Origin: Microbacterium sp. ACRRU
GTDB taxonomy: Bacteria > Actinomycetota > Actinomycetes > Actinomycetales > Microbacteriaceae
Assembly (NCBI RefSeq): GCF_022346945.1
Contig: NZ_JAKRNI010000006.1
Location: 1-64,000 of the forward strand
DNA length: 64,000 nt
Direction: 5' to 3'
In this document: positions 8,877 to 16,733 of the stretch, in pieces
Layout of the letters: each line of letters starts with the position of its first letter
Position numbering within the stretch: the stretch's first letter is position 1
Made by a program: the position numbers and the translations under genes
Notes under the pieces: model-generated
Seen by the model: the letters and a program-made list of their open reading frames with translations, nothing else
What the model was told of the DNA's origin: nothing
Database searches by the model: none

Positions 8877-9395
8877 ATGCGCATTCTGCTGAAGTTCGAG
8901 ATCGACTGCGATCCGGATGCCGCCTGGCGAGCCCTGCACTCCCCCCGTGCGGTCGCGGAACTGTACGGCCCGCTGCTCGACGTCGAGCCCCTCGAGGAGG
9001 CTCCGACGGCGTTCGAGTCCGGCGATGACGTGCCCGTGCAGATGCGCGCCGCGGGGATTCTCCCCGTGGGGCGCCAGCTGATCTCGGTCGCCGATCGCGA
9101 GACGACGGATGGGCACGGGCGCGTGCGGGTGTTCCGGGATTGGGGTGTGCCCCTGACCGGGCCGCTCGCGGCACTGGACGTGTGGGACCACCAGATGGCG
9201 GTGTCCGCGGTGCCCGGGGACCCGACCCGGACGCTGTGGCGCGAACGCCTCACGATCGGCGGCGCGGCGGCTCCCGCGCTGTGGCCGGGCCTGTGGGTGA
9301 CGTGGCAGTGGCGCGCCGCGCGCATCCGCGCGCTCGCCCCCACGTGGGCGCACGACCCGGAGCTCCACCACCCGGATGCCGACGCCGCGGACTGA
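8877..9395 (+). CDS. Hypothetical protein, possible SRPBCC (START-like) fold
   Basis: 172 aa, starting MRILLKFEIDCDPDAAWRAL. An N-terminal beta strand followed by a D-A-A-W-x-A-L helix is typical of SRPBCC lipid- or ligand-binding domains. Later strands (GRQLISVADRE, TLWRERLTIGG) and a C-terminal helix (WVTWQWRAARIRALA) fit that fold. No catalytic residues can be named. The start is the ATG at 8877; an upstream ATG at 8826 gives an unrelated tail overlapping the promoter region. Confidence 0.6.
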   Translation: MRILLKFEIDCDPDAAWRALHSPRAVAELYGPLLDVEPLEEAPTAFESGDDVPVQMRAAGILPVGRQLISVADRETTDGHGRVRVFRDWGVPLTGPLAALDVWDHQMAVSAVPGDPTRTLWRERLTIGGAAAPALWPGLWVTWQWRAARIRALAPTWAHDPELHHPDADAAD

Positions 9396-9404
9396 GCGGC
9401 GCGG

Positions 9405-10055
9405 TCAGACCAGGCCGTGGCGGTAGGCGAAGACCACGAGCTGCACCCGGTCGCGGAGGGACAGCTTCGTGAGGATGCGACTGACGTGCGTCTTGACCGT
9501 CGCCTCGGAGAGGAATTCGCGCGCGGCGATCTCGGCGTTGCTGAGCCCTGCGGCGGCGAGCGCGAAGATCTCCCGTTCGCGATCGGTGAGGGCCGCGTAG
9601 CTCGGCGGGACCGGCTCGCTCGCGCCCGCCTCGGCGATGTGCGCGAACAGGTCGCGCGTCGCCTGCGCGGCGATCACGGCGGATCCCGCGTGCACGGTGC
9701 GCACCGCCGACAGCAGGAACTCCGGGTCGGAGTCCTTGAGGAGGAAGCCGCTCGCCCCGTGCTGGATGGCTCGTGCGGCCGCCTCGTCGAGATCGAAGGT
9801 CGTGAGCACCACGACGCGCGGAGCACCCGGGTCGCGCAGGATCTCGGCGGTCGCGGCGAGCCCGTCCATGACCGGCATCCGAACGTCCATCAGCACGATG
9901 TCGGGGCGGGTCGCGCGGACGACCTCGATCCCTTCGCGCCCATCGGATGCCTCACCGACGACCTCGAGGTCGGGCTGCGAGTCCAGCACCATCCGGATGC
10001 CGGCGCGGAACAGCGCCTGGTCGTCGACGAGCACCACGCGGATCGGTGAGGTCAT
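9405..10055 (-). CDS. NarL/LuxR-family response regulator
   Basis: 216-aa two-domain regulator. The receiver (residues 1-120) has the acidic pair DD at 11-12, the phosphorylation site D57 in IVLMDVRMP and the conserved K in FLLKDSD. The C-terminal LuxR helix-turn-helix (about 150-216) contains LTDREREIFALAAAGLSNAEIA and SEATVKTHVSRIL. The ATG at 10055 follows GGAG in GAAAGGAGCCGC. It pairs with the histidine kinase encoded 79 bp upstream on the same strand. Targets are not evident. Confidence 0.95.
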   Translation of the reverse strand: MTSPIRVVLVDDQALFRAGIRMVLDSQPDLEVVGEASDGREGIEVVRATRPDIVLMDVRMPVMDGLAATAEILRDPGAPRVVVLTTFDLDEAAARAIQHGASGFLLKDSDPEFLLSAVRTVHAGSAVIAAQATRDLFAHIAEAGASEPVPPSYAALTDREREIFALAAAGLSNAEIAAREFLSEATVKTHVSRILTKLSLRDRVQLVVFAYRHGLV

Positions 10056-10134
10056 GACAGCGGCTCCTTTCGAGGCGCGGGGCGGTGTGGCATCCATGGT
10101 GACGGGTGAGGGCGCGACACTCGCCGTCCGGGAC

Positions 10135-11289
10135 TCACGACGCGGCTCCGATCGGGAGGGTCGCCCGGACCACGAAGTCGGTTCCCTCGGGGGTCGCCGC
10201 CAGAGAACCCCCGGCGAGTTGCGCGCGTTCGCGCATGCCGATCAGACCGTGTCCGCCCGGGGCGGGCGCGGTGCCGTCCCCCCGGCGGTTGCCCACCGTG
10301 AGGTCGACCCGATCCGGATGCCACGCGAAGCGCACCCACGCCCGACGATCGGCACCGTGCCGTAGGGCGTTGGTGAGGGCCTCCTGCAGGATGCGATACA
10401 GCGCCAGCTGCACGGCGGCGGGCGGCTCTCCGGCGGGCGCCGGGTCGACGGTGGTCGTGAGTTCCATGCCGGCCGCGCGCACCTGCGCGTACAGCCCGTC
10501 GACGTCGGCGAGTGTCGGTTGCGGGCCGTCGGCCTGGCTGTGACGAAGTTGTGTGAGCAGCAGGCGCACATCGGCCAGGGCGAGGCGCGCGGTGGTCGAG
10601 ATGGTCTGCAGCGCCCGAGTGGCGGCCTCGGGGTCCTGCGCGGCGGCGTAGCGCGCCCCGTCGGCCTGAGCGATCACGACCGCCAGCGAGTGCGCGACGA
10701 CGTCGTGCATGTCGCGGGCGATGCGCACACGCTCTTGCTCGGCGATCGTCGCTTCTTCGGCTTCGCGCTGGGCGCGCGCGTTCTCGGACGCCCGACGCGC
10801 CGTGCGCACGAGCGCGCCCGTGACCCACGAGAGAAGGAACGCGAAACCCGAGCTCAGCAGCAGGGCGACGACGGCGAAGCCGTTGTCGGGGAAGAACACC
10901 GATGCCCCGCCGCGCAGGACGAGGTATCCGGTGACCACGACGGCACCCCCGACCGCGGAGGCCAGCCCCGCCCAGAACACCCGGCGGGTTCCGTACGCAG
11001 CCGTGCCGTAGAGCACCGCGAAGATGACGACGTCGGTGGGGGTGGGTGAACGGAGGAAGGCCATCTGGACGGCGGCCCCGGCCCACGCCAGCGTCAGCGC
11101 GAGCCCGGGCTGGAGACGACGGAACGCGAAGGCCGCCGTGAGCAGTGCCACGAAGAGCACCGCACCGAGGTTGCCGCCCACGTCACCGGTCTGCAGCTCC
11201 AGGACCACCGCGGTCAGCCCGAAGAGGCCGGCGACGACGAGGTCCACGACCAGCTGGTACCGGTGCAGGGGACGCAGGGTGATGCGCAT
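10135..11289 (-). CDS. Sensor histidine kinase, HisKA_3 family
   Basis: 384-aa membrane sensor kinase. The N-terminal half has about five or six TM helices with short loops and no large extracellular domain. The dimerisation motif EQERVRIARDMHDVVAHSLA carries the phosphoacceptor His. The HATPase domain has LQEALTNALRHG (N box) and GGHGLIGMRERAQLAGG (G boxes). This architecture, shared with DesK/LiaS-like kinases, often senses membrane or cell-envelope state. It is co-oriented with the NarL-type regulator downstream. The ATG at 11289 is chosen; an in-frame GTG lies 9 nt upstream. Confidence 0.93.
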   Translation of the reverse strand: MRITLRPLHRYQLVVDLVVAGLFGLTAVVLELQTGDVGGNLGAVLFVALLTAAFAFRRLQPGLALTLAWAGAAVQMAFLRSPTPTDVVIFAVLYGTAAYGTRRVFWAGLASAVGGAVVVTGYLVLRGGASVFFPDNGFAVVALLLSSGFAFLLSWVTGALVRTARRASENARAQREAEEATIAEQERVRIARDMHDVVAHSLAVVIAQADGARYAAAQDPEAATRALQTISTTARLALADVRLLLTQLRHSQADGPQPTLADVDGLYAQVRAAGMELTTTVDPAPAGEPPAAVQLALYRILQEALTNALRHGADRRAWVRFAWHPDRVDLTVGNRRGDGTAPAPGGHGLIGMRERAQLAGGSLAATPEGTDFVVRATLPIGAAS

Positions 11290-11351
11290 TCGTCTCACGG
11301 TACGCGGCGGGCCGGCGTACGGCATCCGTCGGCAGATGTATCCGCGCGGTG

Positions 11352-11840
11352 TCAGGCCGGGAAGTCGGCCGGCTCGATCGGGCGCGCCTCGAAGAAGGTC
11401 TGCAGCACGATCGTGGTGCGCGTGTTGACCTGCGCGGCGGCCCGGATGTCTCGGATGAGCGTCTCGAGGTCGCGCGGCGTGGGGACACGGACGAACAGCA
11501 TGTAGGCCGCATCGCCGGCGATCGAATGGCACGCCTCGATCGCGCTGAGGTGGGCGAGCAGCTCCGGGGCGTTGTCGGGCTGCGCAGGATCGAGCGGCGT
11601 GATCTCGACGAACGCCGCGAGCGGGCGGCCGAGCGCTTCGGCATCGAGCACCGGGCGGTACCCGCGGACGATCCCGCGCGCCTCCAGACGCCGCAGCCGT
11701 GACTGCACGGCCGATACCGACAGTCCGACCTTCTCGGACAGGTGCGCGAGGGTCGCGCGGGCATCGCGGGAGATCTCGCGCACGATGGCGGCGTCGACGG
11801 TGTCGTCGAGCCGCGCGCGGCGAACGGGGCCGTCGGACAT
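11352..11840 (-). CDS. Lrp/AsnC family transcriptional regulator
   Basis: 162 aa. The N-terminal HTH contains LDDTVDAAIVREISRDARAT and LSVSAVQSRLRRLEARGIV. A C-terminal RAM (ligand-binding) domain follows, with AFVEITPLDP and the AYMLFVRVPTPRDLETLI strand-helix unit. Such proteins bind amino acids and form octamers. It is divergent from the DUF6421 gene, with a TTCCTG-N5-CAGGAA palindrome in the 111-bp space between, so regulation of that neighbour is the simplest inference. Confidence 0.92.
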   Translation of the reverse strand: MSDGPVRRARLDDTVDAAIVREISRDARATLAHLSEKVGLSVSAVQSRLRRLEARGIVRGYRPVLDAEALGRPLAAFVEITPLDPAQPDNAPELLAHLSAIEACHSIAGDAAYMLFVRVPTPRDLETLIRDIRAAAQVNTRTTIVLQTFFEARPIEPADFPA

Positions 11841-11904
11841 GCGCCCGACAGTAGCAGGACCCGGGTGAGGCGCCCTGGCGGCATCCGTAAGTTTTCCGTT
11901 AGCA

Positions 11905-11921
11905 TTCCTGTTTGACAGGAA
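11905..11921. promoter_or_regulatory. Candidate Lrp operator palindrome
   Basis: TTCCTG at 11905-11910 and CAGGAA at 11916-11921 form a perfect inverted repeat with a 5-nt AT-rich centre. It lies in the divergent region of the Lrp and DUF6421 genes, about 30 nt from the DUF6421 start. The surroundings are unusually AT-rich for this genome. Binding by the adjacent Lrp protein is inferred. Confidence 0.5.
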
Positions 11922-11951
11922 CTTTTCCCGTAGAGCCGATCGGAGGCCACC

Positions 11952-13379
11952 ATGACCCTCGTCACACCTTCGCGTTCTGTCCACGACCTGCTCGACGGGC
12001 ACACGGTCGACACGGTCGAGCACTCGCCCGCGTGGGCCCTGCTCAAGGGCGCCGCGACCGAAGTGCAGGGCCTTCAGGCCCAGGACGGCTCGGTCCCCGA
12101 TCCTGCCCACCACGGGAGGGCCGCCGCGCTCGTCACCGACATCGTGGATGCCGTGACGGCGCTGACCCCTCTGTTCCCCCACGACGAGGCGTACCTGCGC
12201 GCGGTGGTCGTCGACGCCGCACGCTGGCGGGACACCGGCTTCGGCGTGCCCGACTTCCTCGATTCTCTGCAGCAGTTCCAGCCGCAGCAGCACCGCGTGG
12301 ACGGCATCCGTCACCTCGTCGTGTTTCCGATGTACACGCAGAACGGCTCGCGCGACCGCCACGTCGAAGCCCTCCTCGTCGAGGTGATCTGGCCCGAGTT
12401 CATCGCCCGCCTCGAGACCGAGTACACCAACGGCCTCTTCGTCTCGTTGCGCCTGGTCGACTTCACGTCCGGGTACGACACGAACTCCGCGGTGCTCTTC
12501 CCCGAGACCGTCGCGATGCGCGAGGTGCCGACGTTCACCTGGGGCGCGATCTTCCAGGACCGCGAAGCGGCGCGCTACCGTCGCGTGACGCGCGCGGCGG
12601 CCGAGATCACCAAGCTCGACCTGCCCGAGGCCGCGGCTCGCATGCTCGACGATCAGTCGCTCACCGAGCAGACGTTCGTGATGTGGGACATCATCCACGA
12701 CCGCACCCACATGCGCGGCGACCTCCCGTTCGACCCGTTCATGATCAAGCAGCGGATGCCGTACTTCCTCTACTCCCTCGAGGAACTGCGGTGCGACCTC
12801 ACGGCGTTCCGGGAGTGCGTCGAGATCCAGAAGCGCCTGTCGGCGCGCGACGACCTCGACGACGCCGAGCGGGCCATGCTCGAGCACGCCGAGCTCGTGC
12901 AGTACGCCGTGATCTTCGACCGCATCTTCCGCTTCGCCATCACCGGCTCGCGCGTCCGCAACTATGACGGCCTGGGTGGCCAGCTGCTGTTCGCGTGGCT
13001 GCACCAGCGTCGCGTGCTGCACTGGACCGACACGTCGCTCGCGTTCGACTGGGACGAGGTGCCCGGTGCGGTGGTCGCCCTCGCCGACGCCATCGACGAC
13101 CTGTACTGGCGCTCGATCGACCGCCCCAAGACCGCGCACTGGCTCGCCGCTTACGACCTCGTCCGCTCGGTCGTGACCCCGCACCCCGCGTCGGTGTGGG
13201 CGCGCGGGCTGCCCGACGACGTTCTCGCGGGGCTCCCCAAGGGATACACCGACGCGGTGCTCGACGACGAGTTCCCGCTGTCGATGTTCTTCGAGGCGCT
13301 CGAGAAGAAGATGCGCCCCGTGATCGCCTCCACCGAGGGCATCACCGGCCGCCAGGACGCGGACGGAGGGGCGCGGTAG
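11952..13379 (+). CDS. DUF6421 family protein
   Basis: 475 aa with the layout of the DUF6421 family, found mainly in Microbacteriaceae. It is largely helical, with no signal peptide or TM segment. Conserved-looking elements include FPMYTQNGSRDRHVEALLVEVIWP and MWDIIHDRTHMRGDLPFDPFM, whose paired histidines could bind metal. The start at ATG 11952 follows GATCGGAGGCCACC. It is divergent from an Lrp-type regulator, which suggests control by amino acid state. No biochemical function is known to me. Confidence 0.8.
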   Translation: MTLVTPSRSVHDLLDGHTVDTVEHSPAWALLKGAATEVQGLQAQDGSVPDPAHHGRAAALVTDIVDAVTALTPLFPHDEAYLRAVVVDAARWRDTGFGVPDFLDSLQQFQPQQHRVDGIRHLVVFPMYTQNGSRDRHVEALLVEVIWPEFIARLETEYTNGLFVSLRLVDFTSGYDTNSAVLFPETVAMREVPTFTWGAIFQDREAARYRRVTRAAAEITKLDLPEAAARMLDDQSLTEQTFVMWDIIHDRTHMRGDLPFDPFMIKQRMPYFLYSLEELRCDLTAFRECVEIQKRLSARDDLDDAERAMLEHAELVQYAVIFDRIFRFAITGSRVRNYDGLGGQLLFAWLHQRRVLHWTDTSLAFDWDEVPGAVVALADAIDDLYWRSIDRPKTAHWLAAYDLVRSVVTPHPASVWARGLPDDVLAGLPKGYTDAVLDDEFPLSMFFEALEKKMRPVIASTEGITGRQDADGGAR

Positions 13380-13385
13380 GGCGCC

Positions 13386-14051
13386 TCACCCGATCGTGAC
13401 GATCCCCGCCTGCACAGCGCGGATCAGAGCCTGAACGCGATCACGAACGCCCCACTTCGCCATCACCTGCCCGAGGTGCGCTTTCACGGTCGCCTCCGAC
13501 AGGAAGAGCGCTTTGGCGATCTCCGCGTTGGACTTGCCCTGCGCGAGCAACTCCACGACGTCCCTCTCCCGGGGCGTCAACTGCTCGGACGCCCCCAGCT
13601 GCACGGAGGTCAGCGGTGGCGACTCCAGGACCGAGGACACGAGCTGGGACGTCACCCGACGAGACAGCACGTACTCGCCGTCGCGCGCCTGCCGAACGGC
13701 CTCGACGATGTCGTCGGGGTCGGTGTCCTTCACCAGAAACCCCGAGGCCCCGGCACGCAGCATCGGAATCAGGGCGCTCTCCGACGAGAACGTGGTGAGC
13801 GCGATGACATGGACCGCGGGGAAGCGCGCCTTCAGCTTCGTGGTGGCCTCGACGCCGTTCATGCGGGGCATCTGCACATCCATCAGCACGACGTCCGGGC
13901 GTGACCCCTCGATGAGCTGGAGCGCGTCGTCGCCGTCGGACGCCTCCCCCACGACGACGATGTCGTCCGCGCCCTGCAGGAAGACGCGAAGCGCGGAGCG
14001 CACCAACGCCTCATCGTCGACAATGAGCGCGCGCACCGGTGATGTCCCCAT
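13386..14051 (-). CDS. NarL/LuxR-family response regulator at the RiPP cluster edge
   Basis: 221 aa. The receiver has DD at residues 12-13, phosphorylation site D58 in DVVLMDVQMP and K in FLVKDTD. The C-terminal LuxR HTH contains LTPRERDVVELLAQGKSNAEIA and SEATVKAHLGQVM. The ATG at 14051 is chosen; open frame continues upstream without a better site. Its gene is divergent from the histidine kinase gene at 14364. Copies of the motif CGAA(A/G)GTCGA lie upstream of this gene and upstream of the biosynthetic operon, so it probably regulates both itself and the peptide cluster. Confidence 0.93.
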   Translation of the reverse strand: MGTSPVRALIVDDEALVRSALRVFLQGADDIVVVGEASDGDDALQLIEGSRPDVVLMDVQMPRMNGVEATTKLKARFPAVHVIALTTFSSESALIPMLRAGASGFLVKDTDPDDIVEAVRQARDGEYVLSRRVTSQLVSSVLESPPLTSVQLGASEQLTPRERDVVELLAQGKSNAEIAKALFLSEATVKAHLGQVMAKWGVRDRVQALIRAVQAGIVTIG

Positions 14052-14063
14052 CGCGCCATCATA

Positions 14064-14096
14064 CGAAGGTCGAAGGGCACCACGATCGAAAGTCGA
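14064..14096. promoter_or_regulatory. Two direct CGAA(A/G)GTCGA motifs upstream of the response regulator
   Basis: CGAAGGTCGA lies at 14064-14073 and CGAAAGTCGA at 14087-14096. Their starts are 23 bp apart, about two helical turns, just upstream of the - strand regulator start. The second sequence recurs exactly at 15558-15567, ahead of the first biosynthetic gene. Binding by the NarL-type regulator is inferred. Confidence 0.45.
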
Positions 14097-14198
14097 TCCC
14101 CTCTCCGCCCCGAGCCGGATGCGGCCCGACGCGCGGAGGAGCAGACTCTTCTCAGCAAGGAAGCCGTCGAACGACCGGCCCACTGTGATGGGGGGGAC

Positions 14199-14252
14199 AT
14201 GATGACCGTATGGACGTGGCTCTGCCAGCAACTCGGCGTGTGCTCGAACTGA
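14199..14252 (+). CDS. 17-codon micro-ORF MMTVWTWLCQQLGVCSN
   Basis: This short frame starts ATG-ATG at 14199/14202 after a G7 tract that could serve as a ribosome site, and ends TGA at 14252. It is followed 10 nt later by a perfect 14-bp hairpin (14263-14306). It encodes two Trp and two Cys in 17 residues. It lies in the divergent space between regulator and kinase genes of the RiPP cluster, 111 nt upstream of the kinase start. It could be a leader peptide controlling an attenuator, a small secreted or signalling peptide, or chance. Translation is unproven. Confidence 0.4.
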   Translation: MMTVWTWLCQQLGVCSN

Positions 14253-14262
14253 GCATCGTCTC

Positions 14263-14306
14263 GCGCAACGGCGCCGCGGACGTCTTCCGCCCCGGCGCCG
14301 TTGCGC
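14263..14306 (+). terminator. 14-bp perfect hairpin upstream of the histidine kinase gene
   Basis: GCGCAACGGCGCCG (14263-14276) pairs exactly with CGGCGCCGTTGCGC (14293-14306), with a 16-nt loop. It lies between the 17-codon micro-ORF and the kinase start at 14364. No U-tract follows. It could end the micro-ORF transcript or act as a conditional attenuator of kinase expression. Confidence 0.65.
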
Positions 14307-14363
14307 CTCGCCCAGGACCCCTCCGGTGCCCGGCATCGCCGGGGAGACGGGGATAATCGTTCG

Positions 14364-15527
14364 ATGACCCCCGCGGAGACGACCTCACGTTGGCACGCGA
14401 GGGCACACGTGGAGCCCCTCGGCCGTTCCGCCCGGGTCTGGCTCCTCGTTCTCGTCTTCGCCGTCCTGGTCGCCGACTCCGTCGTGCGGGCCGTTTCCCC
14501 TTCGGATCAGTCGGTGCTGCGCGCAGCGCTGGGCACTTTCCTCACGCTTTCCGCAGGGCTGTTCGCCTGGCGGCCGCTCGTCGCCACCGCGATGCTGAGC
14601 TTCGGCATCGTGGCGGCCACCGCGGTCGGCGGAACGATCGAGTCCCTCATCGCGGGCGCCACGGTGCTCGGCCTGGTCGCCGTCACCTGCAGCGGCTCGG
14701 TGGTGACCGCCTACTCCGCCGTCATCCTCGCGTGCCTCATCACCGAACTCGTCCGCTCCCCCTCCGGACTGGATGCCGGCGGCGCCGCCGTCATCGCCCT
14801 CGTCGCCTTGACCTCCTACGTGGTCGGCGTCGGGGTGCGCGAACAGCGCGAACGCTCGCGCTCGCTCGCACGACGGCTGCACGCCGATTCCGAAGCGCTC
14901 CAGAACCAGCTCAAGGCGGAGCGGCGACGCATCGCCGACGAACTGCACGACATCGTCGCGCACGAGCTGACCATCGTGGCCATGCACGCCCGGGTCCTCG
15001 ACCGCACCACCGACCCCGAGGTGCGCCACCGGTCGCAGAAGGCCATCACCGACGCGTCCACCCAGGCGCTGGCCGACATCCGCCGCATGCTCGGCGTCGC
15101 ACGAGACCAGCCGAGCGACGACGACCCGTCTTCTCCGCTCACCCAGTCCTTCGAGTCGGCACTGGCGACGACGACGCGCGACCTCGAGGACGCCGGGATC
15201 TCGGTGCGCGTCGAACGCCCCGCCGATCTGGAGTTGTCGCGCAGCGTCGCCGTCGCGTTGGCCCACGTCGTCCGCGAGAGCAGCGTCAACGTCCTCAAGC
15301 ACGCCACCGGCGCGCGCACCGTCACCATCTCCCTGTCCGTTCAGGGCGAAGGCGTCGTCCTCACCGTCCACGACGACTCTCCGCCCGCCCGGTCCGCCGG
15401 TCTTCCCCCCTCCGGCTACGGGCTGCGACGCATGGAGGAAAGGCTGCGGGCGCTCGCCGGCTCGCTTCGCGCCGAGCGTCGCGACGACGGCTGGTGGGTC
15501 GTCGCCTCGCTCCCGACCCAACGCTGA
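14364..15527 (+). CDS. Sensor histidine kinase of the RiPP cluster
   Basis: 387 aa. About five TM helices fill residues 25-165. The HisKA_3 motif ERRRIADELHDIVAHELTIV follows, with phosphoacceptor H195. A HATPase domain has HVVRESSVNVLKHATG (N box) and SGYGLRRMEERLRALAGS (G box). It starts at ATG 14364 and is divergent from its cognate response regulator. The absence of an extracellular domain and the position beside a membrane-active peptide cluster suggest sensing of the membrane or of the peptide itself. It ends 159 nt before the first biosynthetic gene. Confidence 0.93.
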   Translation: MTPAETTSRWHARAHVEPLGRSARVWLLVLVFAVLVADSVVRAVSPSDQSVLRAALGTFLTLSAGLFAWRPLVATAMLSFGIVAATAVGGTIESLIAGATVLGLVAVTCSGSVVTAYSAVILACLITELVRSPSGLDAGGAAVIALVALTSYVVGVGVREQRERSRSLARRLHADSEALQNQLKAERRRIADELHDIVAHELTIVAMHARVLDRTTDPEVRHRSQKAITDASTQALADIRRMLGVARDQPSDDDPSSPLTQSFESALATTTRDLEDAGISVRVERPADLELSRSVAVALAHVVRESSVNVLKHATGARTVTISLSVQGEGVVLTVHDDSPPARSAGLPPSGYGLRRMEERLRALAGSLRAERRDDGWWVVASLPTQR

Positions 15528-15557
15528 CCCCCGCCCCGACCCCGACCGAAGTGTCGA

Positions 15558-15567
15558 CGAAAGTCGA
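15558..15567. promoter_or_regulatory. CGAAAGTCGA motif ahead of the biosynthetic operon
   Basis: This is an exact copy of the 10-bp motif at 14087-14096. It lies 120 nt upstream of the RRE protein start in the 159-nt gap after the kinase gene. A related CGAAGTGTCGA lies immediately before it (15547-15557). It is a candidate operator for the cluster's response regulator. Confidence 0.4.
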
Positions 15568-15686
15568 ACGCGGGGTCCACCTTCCTCCGTACCGCCGGGC
15601 GCGACGGCATCCGAGCCTGGATGCAGCGAAGTGCACGAGCACGGCCGGAGTCTTCCGGCCACGCTCCCGAGGGCGAGGACGACAGC

Positions 15687-16733
15687 ATGACGAGCAGCGA
15701 CGACGGTGGACTCGGTCGGAACCCGGGCGCGCGGGCGCGTCTGATGACCTGGGCTTCCGGGCGCCGCCCCACGACTCTCGCCGCACGGCAGAGCGTCGTG
15801 TGTGCGAGCCCGCGCGTCGTCGACGCCATCCACGACCGCCCCGCCGTCCATCCGGACGCACTCGTCTTCGCCCCGATCGGATCCGACGCGAACGTCCGCT
15901 ACAGCGGTGCGCTGTCGGAAGCGGGCGTCGAGCTCACGATCGGCGACAACTTCCTCCTGCAGACGCAGGGGTACGCCATCAGCGAGTACGTCTCGGTGAT
16001 CGGGCCGACCCTCATCCGGATCAGCGACGAGGAAGACCTGCGCGCGCTCGCTGAGGACGGCCGGGCCGCGTACGAGACGGGGATGTTCCCGGAGTTCCTC
16101 ACCAACCCGATCATTCAGCTCGCTGACGTCCCCGCGCTCGGCCTCCGGGGGCTCGGGAGCGGGCCGCACGACCGTCTGTGGGTGGACGAGGACGGAACGG
16201 TCTCCGTCTCTCCGGCCGGTCTTCCCCTGGGCGATCTCGACACCGACGTCGATTCTCTGCACGCGACGTGGGAGGCCGAAGGCACCGCGCACCAGGACCC
16301 GGATGCCATTGGCCGCAGCGTGCCGCGTGACGTCGTGCAGACGGTCGGCGACGGTCACCCGTTCCTCCCGCGCTTCGTCGCGGCACTGGACGGCCAGCGC
16401 AACCTCCGTGCGCGAGGCGTCGCGCTGCCGCGTGTCTCCGGGTTCGGAGGATTCCTGCGACCTGAGCTCGCGCAGATCCCGACGGAGGATCCGTCCCCCG
16501 ACGCGCCGTTCGTCATGTGGAGCGAGGACCGCCACTTCCTCGTCTCCGGGGACGGGAGTCGCGTCTTCGAGGTGTCTCGGACGGCAGCGCAGGCGTTCGA
16601 GACGGTCATCGTCCACGGCGACGACCACGGCGCCGCGGACGACTCGCTCGGGGTGGATGCCGCCTCAACCGCACGGCGCGTCCTGGACGAGTCCGGCCTG
16701 AGCGCGGCGGCGCCCCGCGCGCTGATGTCGTGA
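15687..16733 (+). CDS. Daptide biosynthesis RiPP recognition (RRE) protein, MpaB-like
   Basis: 348 aa with no enzyme motif that I recognise. Position and length match the recognition protein that opens daptide clusters and presents the precursor leader to the modifying enzymes. The C-terminal third (FVMWSEDRHFLVSGDGSRVFEVSRTAAQAFETV) reads like a winged-helix RRE/PqqD-type module. ATG 15687 is chosen because GAGGAC lies 6 nt upstream; an ATG at 15621 adds a low-complexity tail. Its TGA overlaps the GTG of the methyltransferase, indicating a tightly coupled operon. The identification rests on synteny plus this fold impression. Confidence 0.75.
   Translation: MTSSDDGGLGRNPGARARLMTWASGRRPTTLAARQSVVCASPRVVDAIHDRPAVHPDALVFAPIGSDANVRYSGALSEAGVELTIGDNFLLQTQGYAISEYVSVIGPTLIRISDEEDLRALAEDGRAAYETGMFPEFLTNPIIQLADVPALGLRGLGSGPHDRLWVDEDGTVSVSPAGLPLGDLDTDVDSLHATWEAEGTAHQDPDAIGRSVPRDVVQTVGDGHPFLPRFVAALDGQRNLRARGVALPRVSGFGGFLRPELAQIPTEDPSPDAPFVMWSEDRHFLVSGDGSRVFEVSRTAAQAFETVIVHGDDHGAADDSLGVDAASTARRVLDESGLSAAAPRALMS

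Noticed and set aside
15621..15686. Upstream ATG for the RRE protein
   Set aside because: The added residues are Arg/Pro-rich and the site lacks a ribosome binding sequence, unlike ATG 15687.
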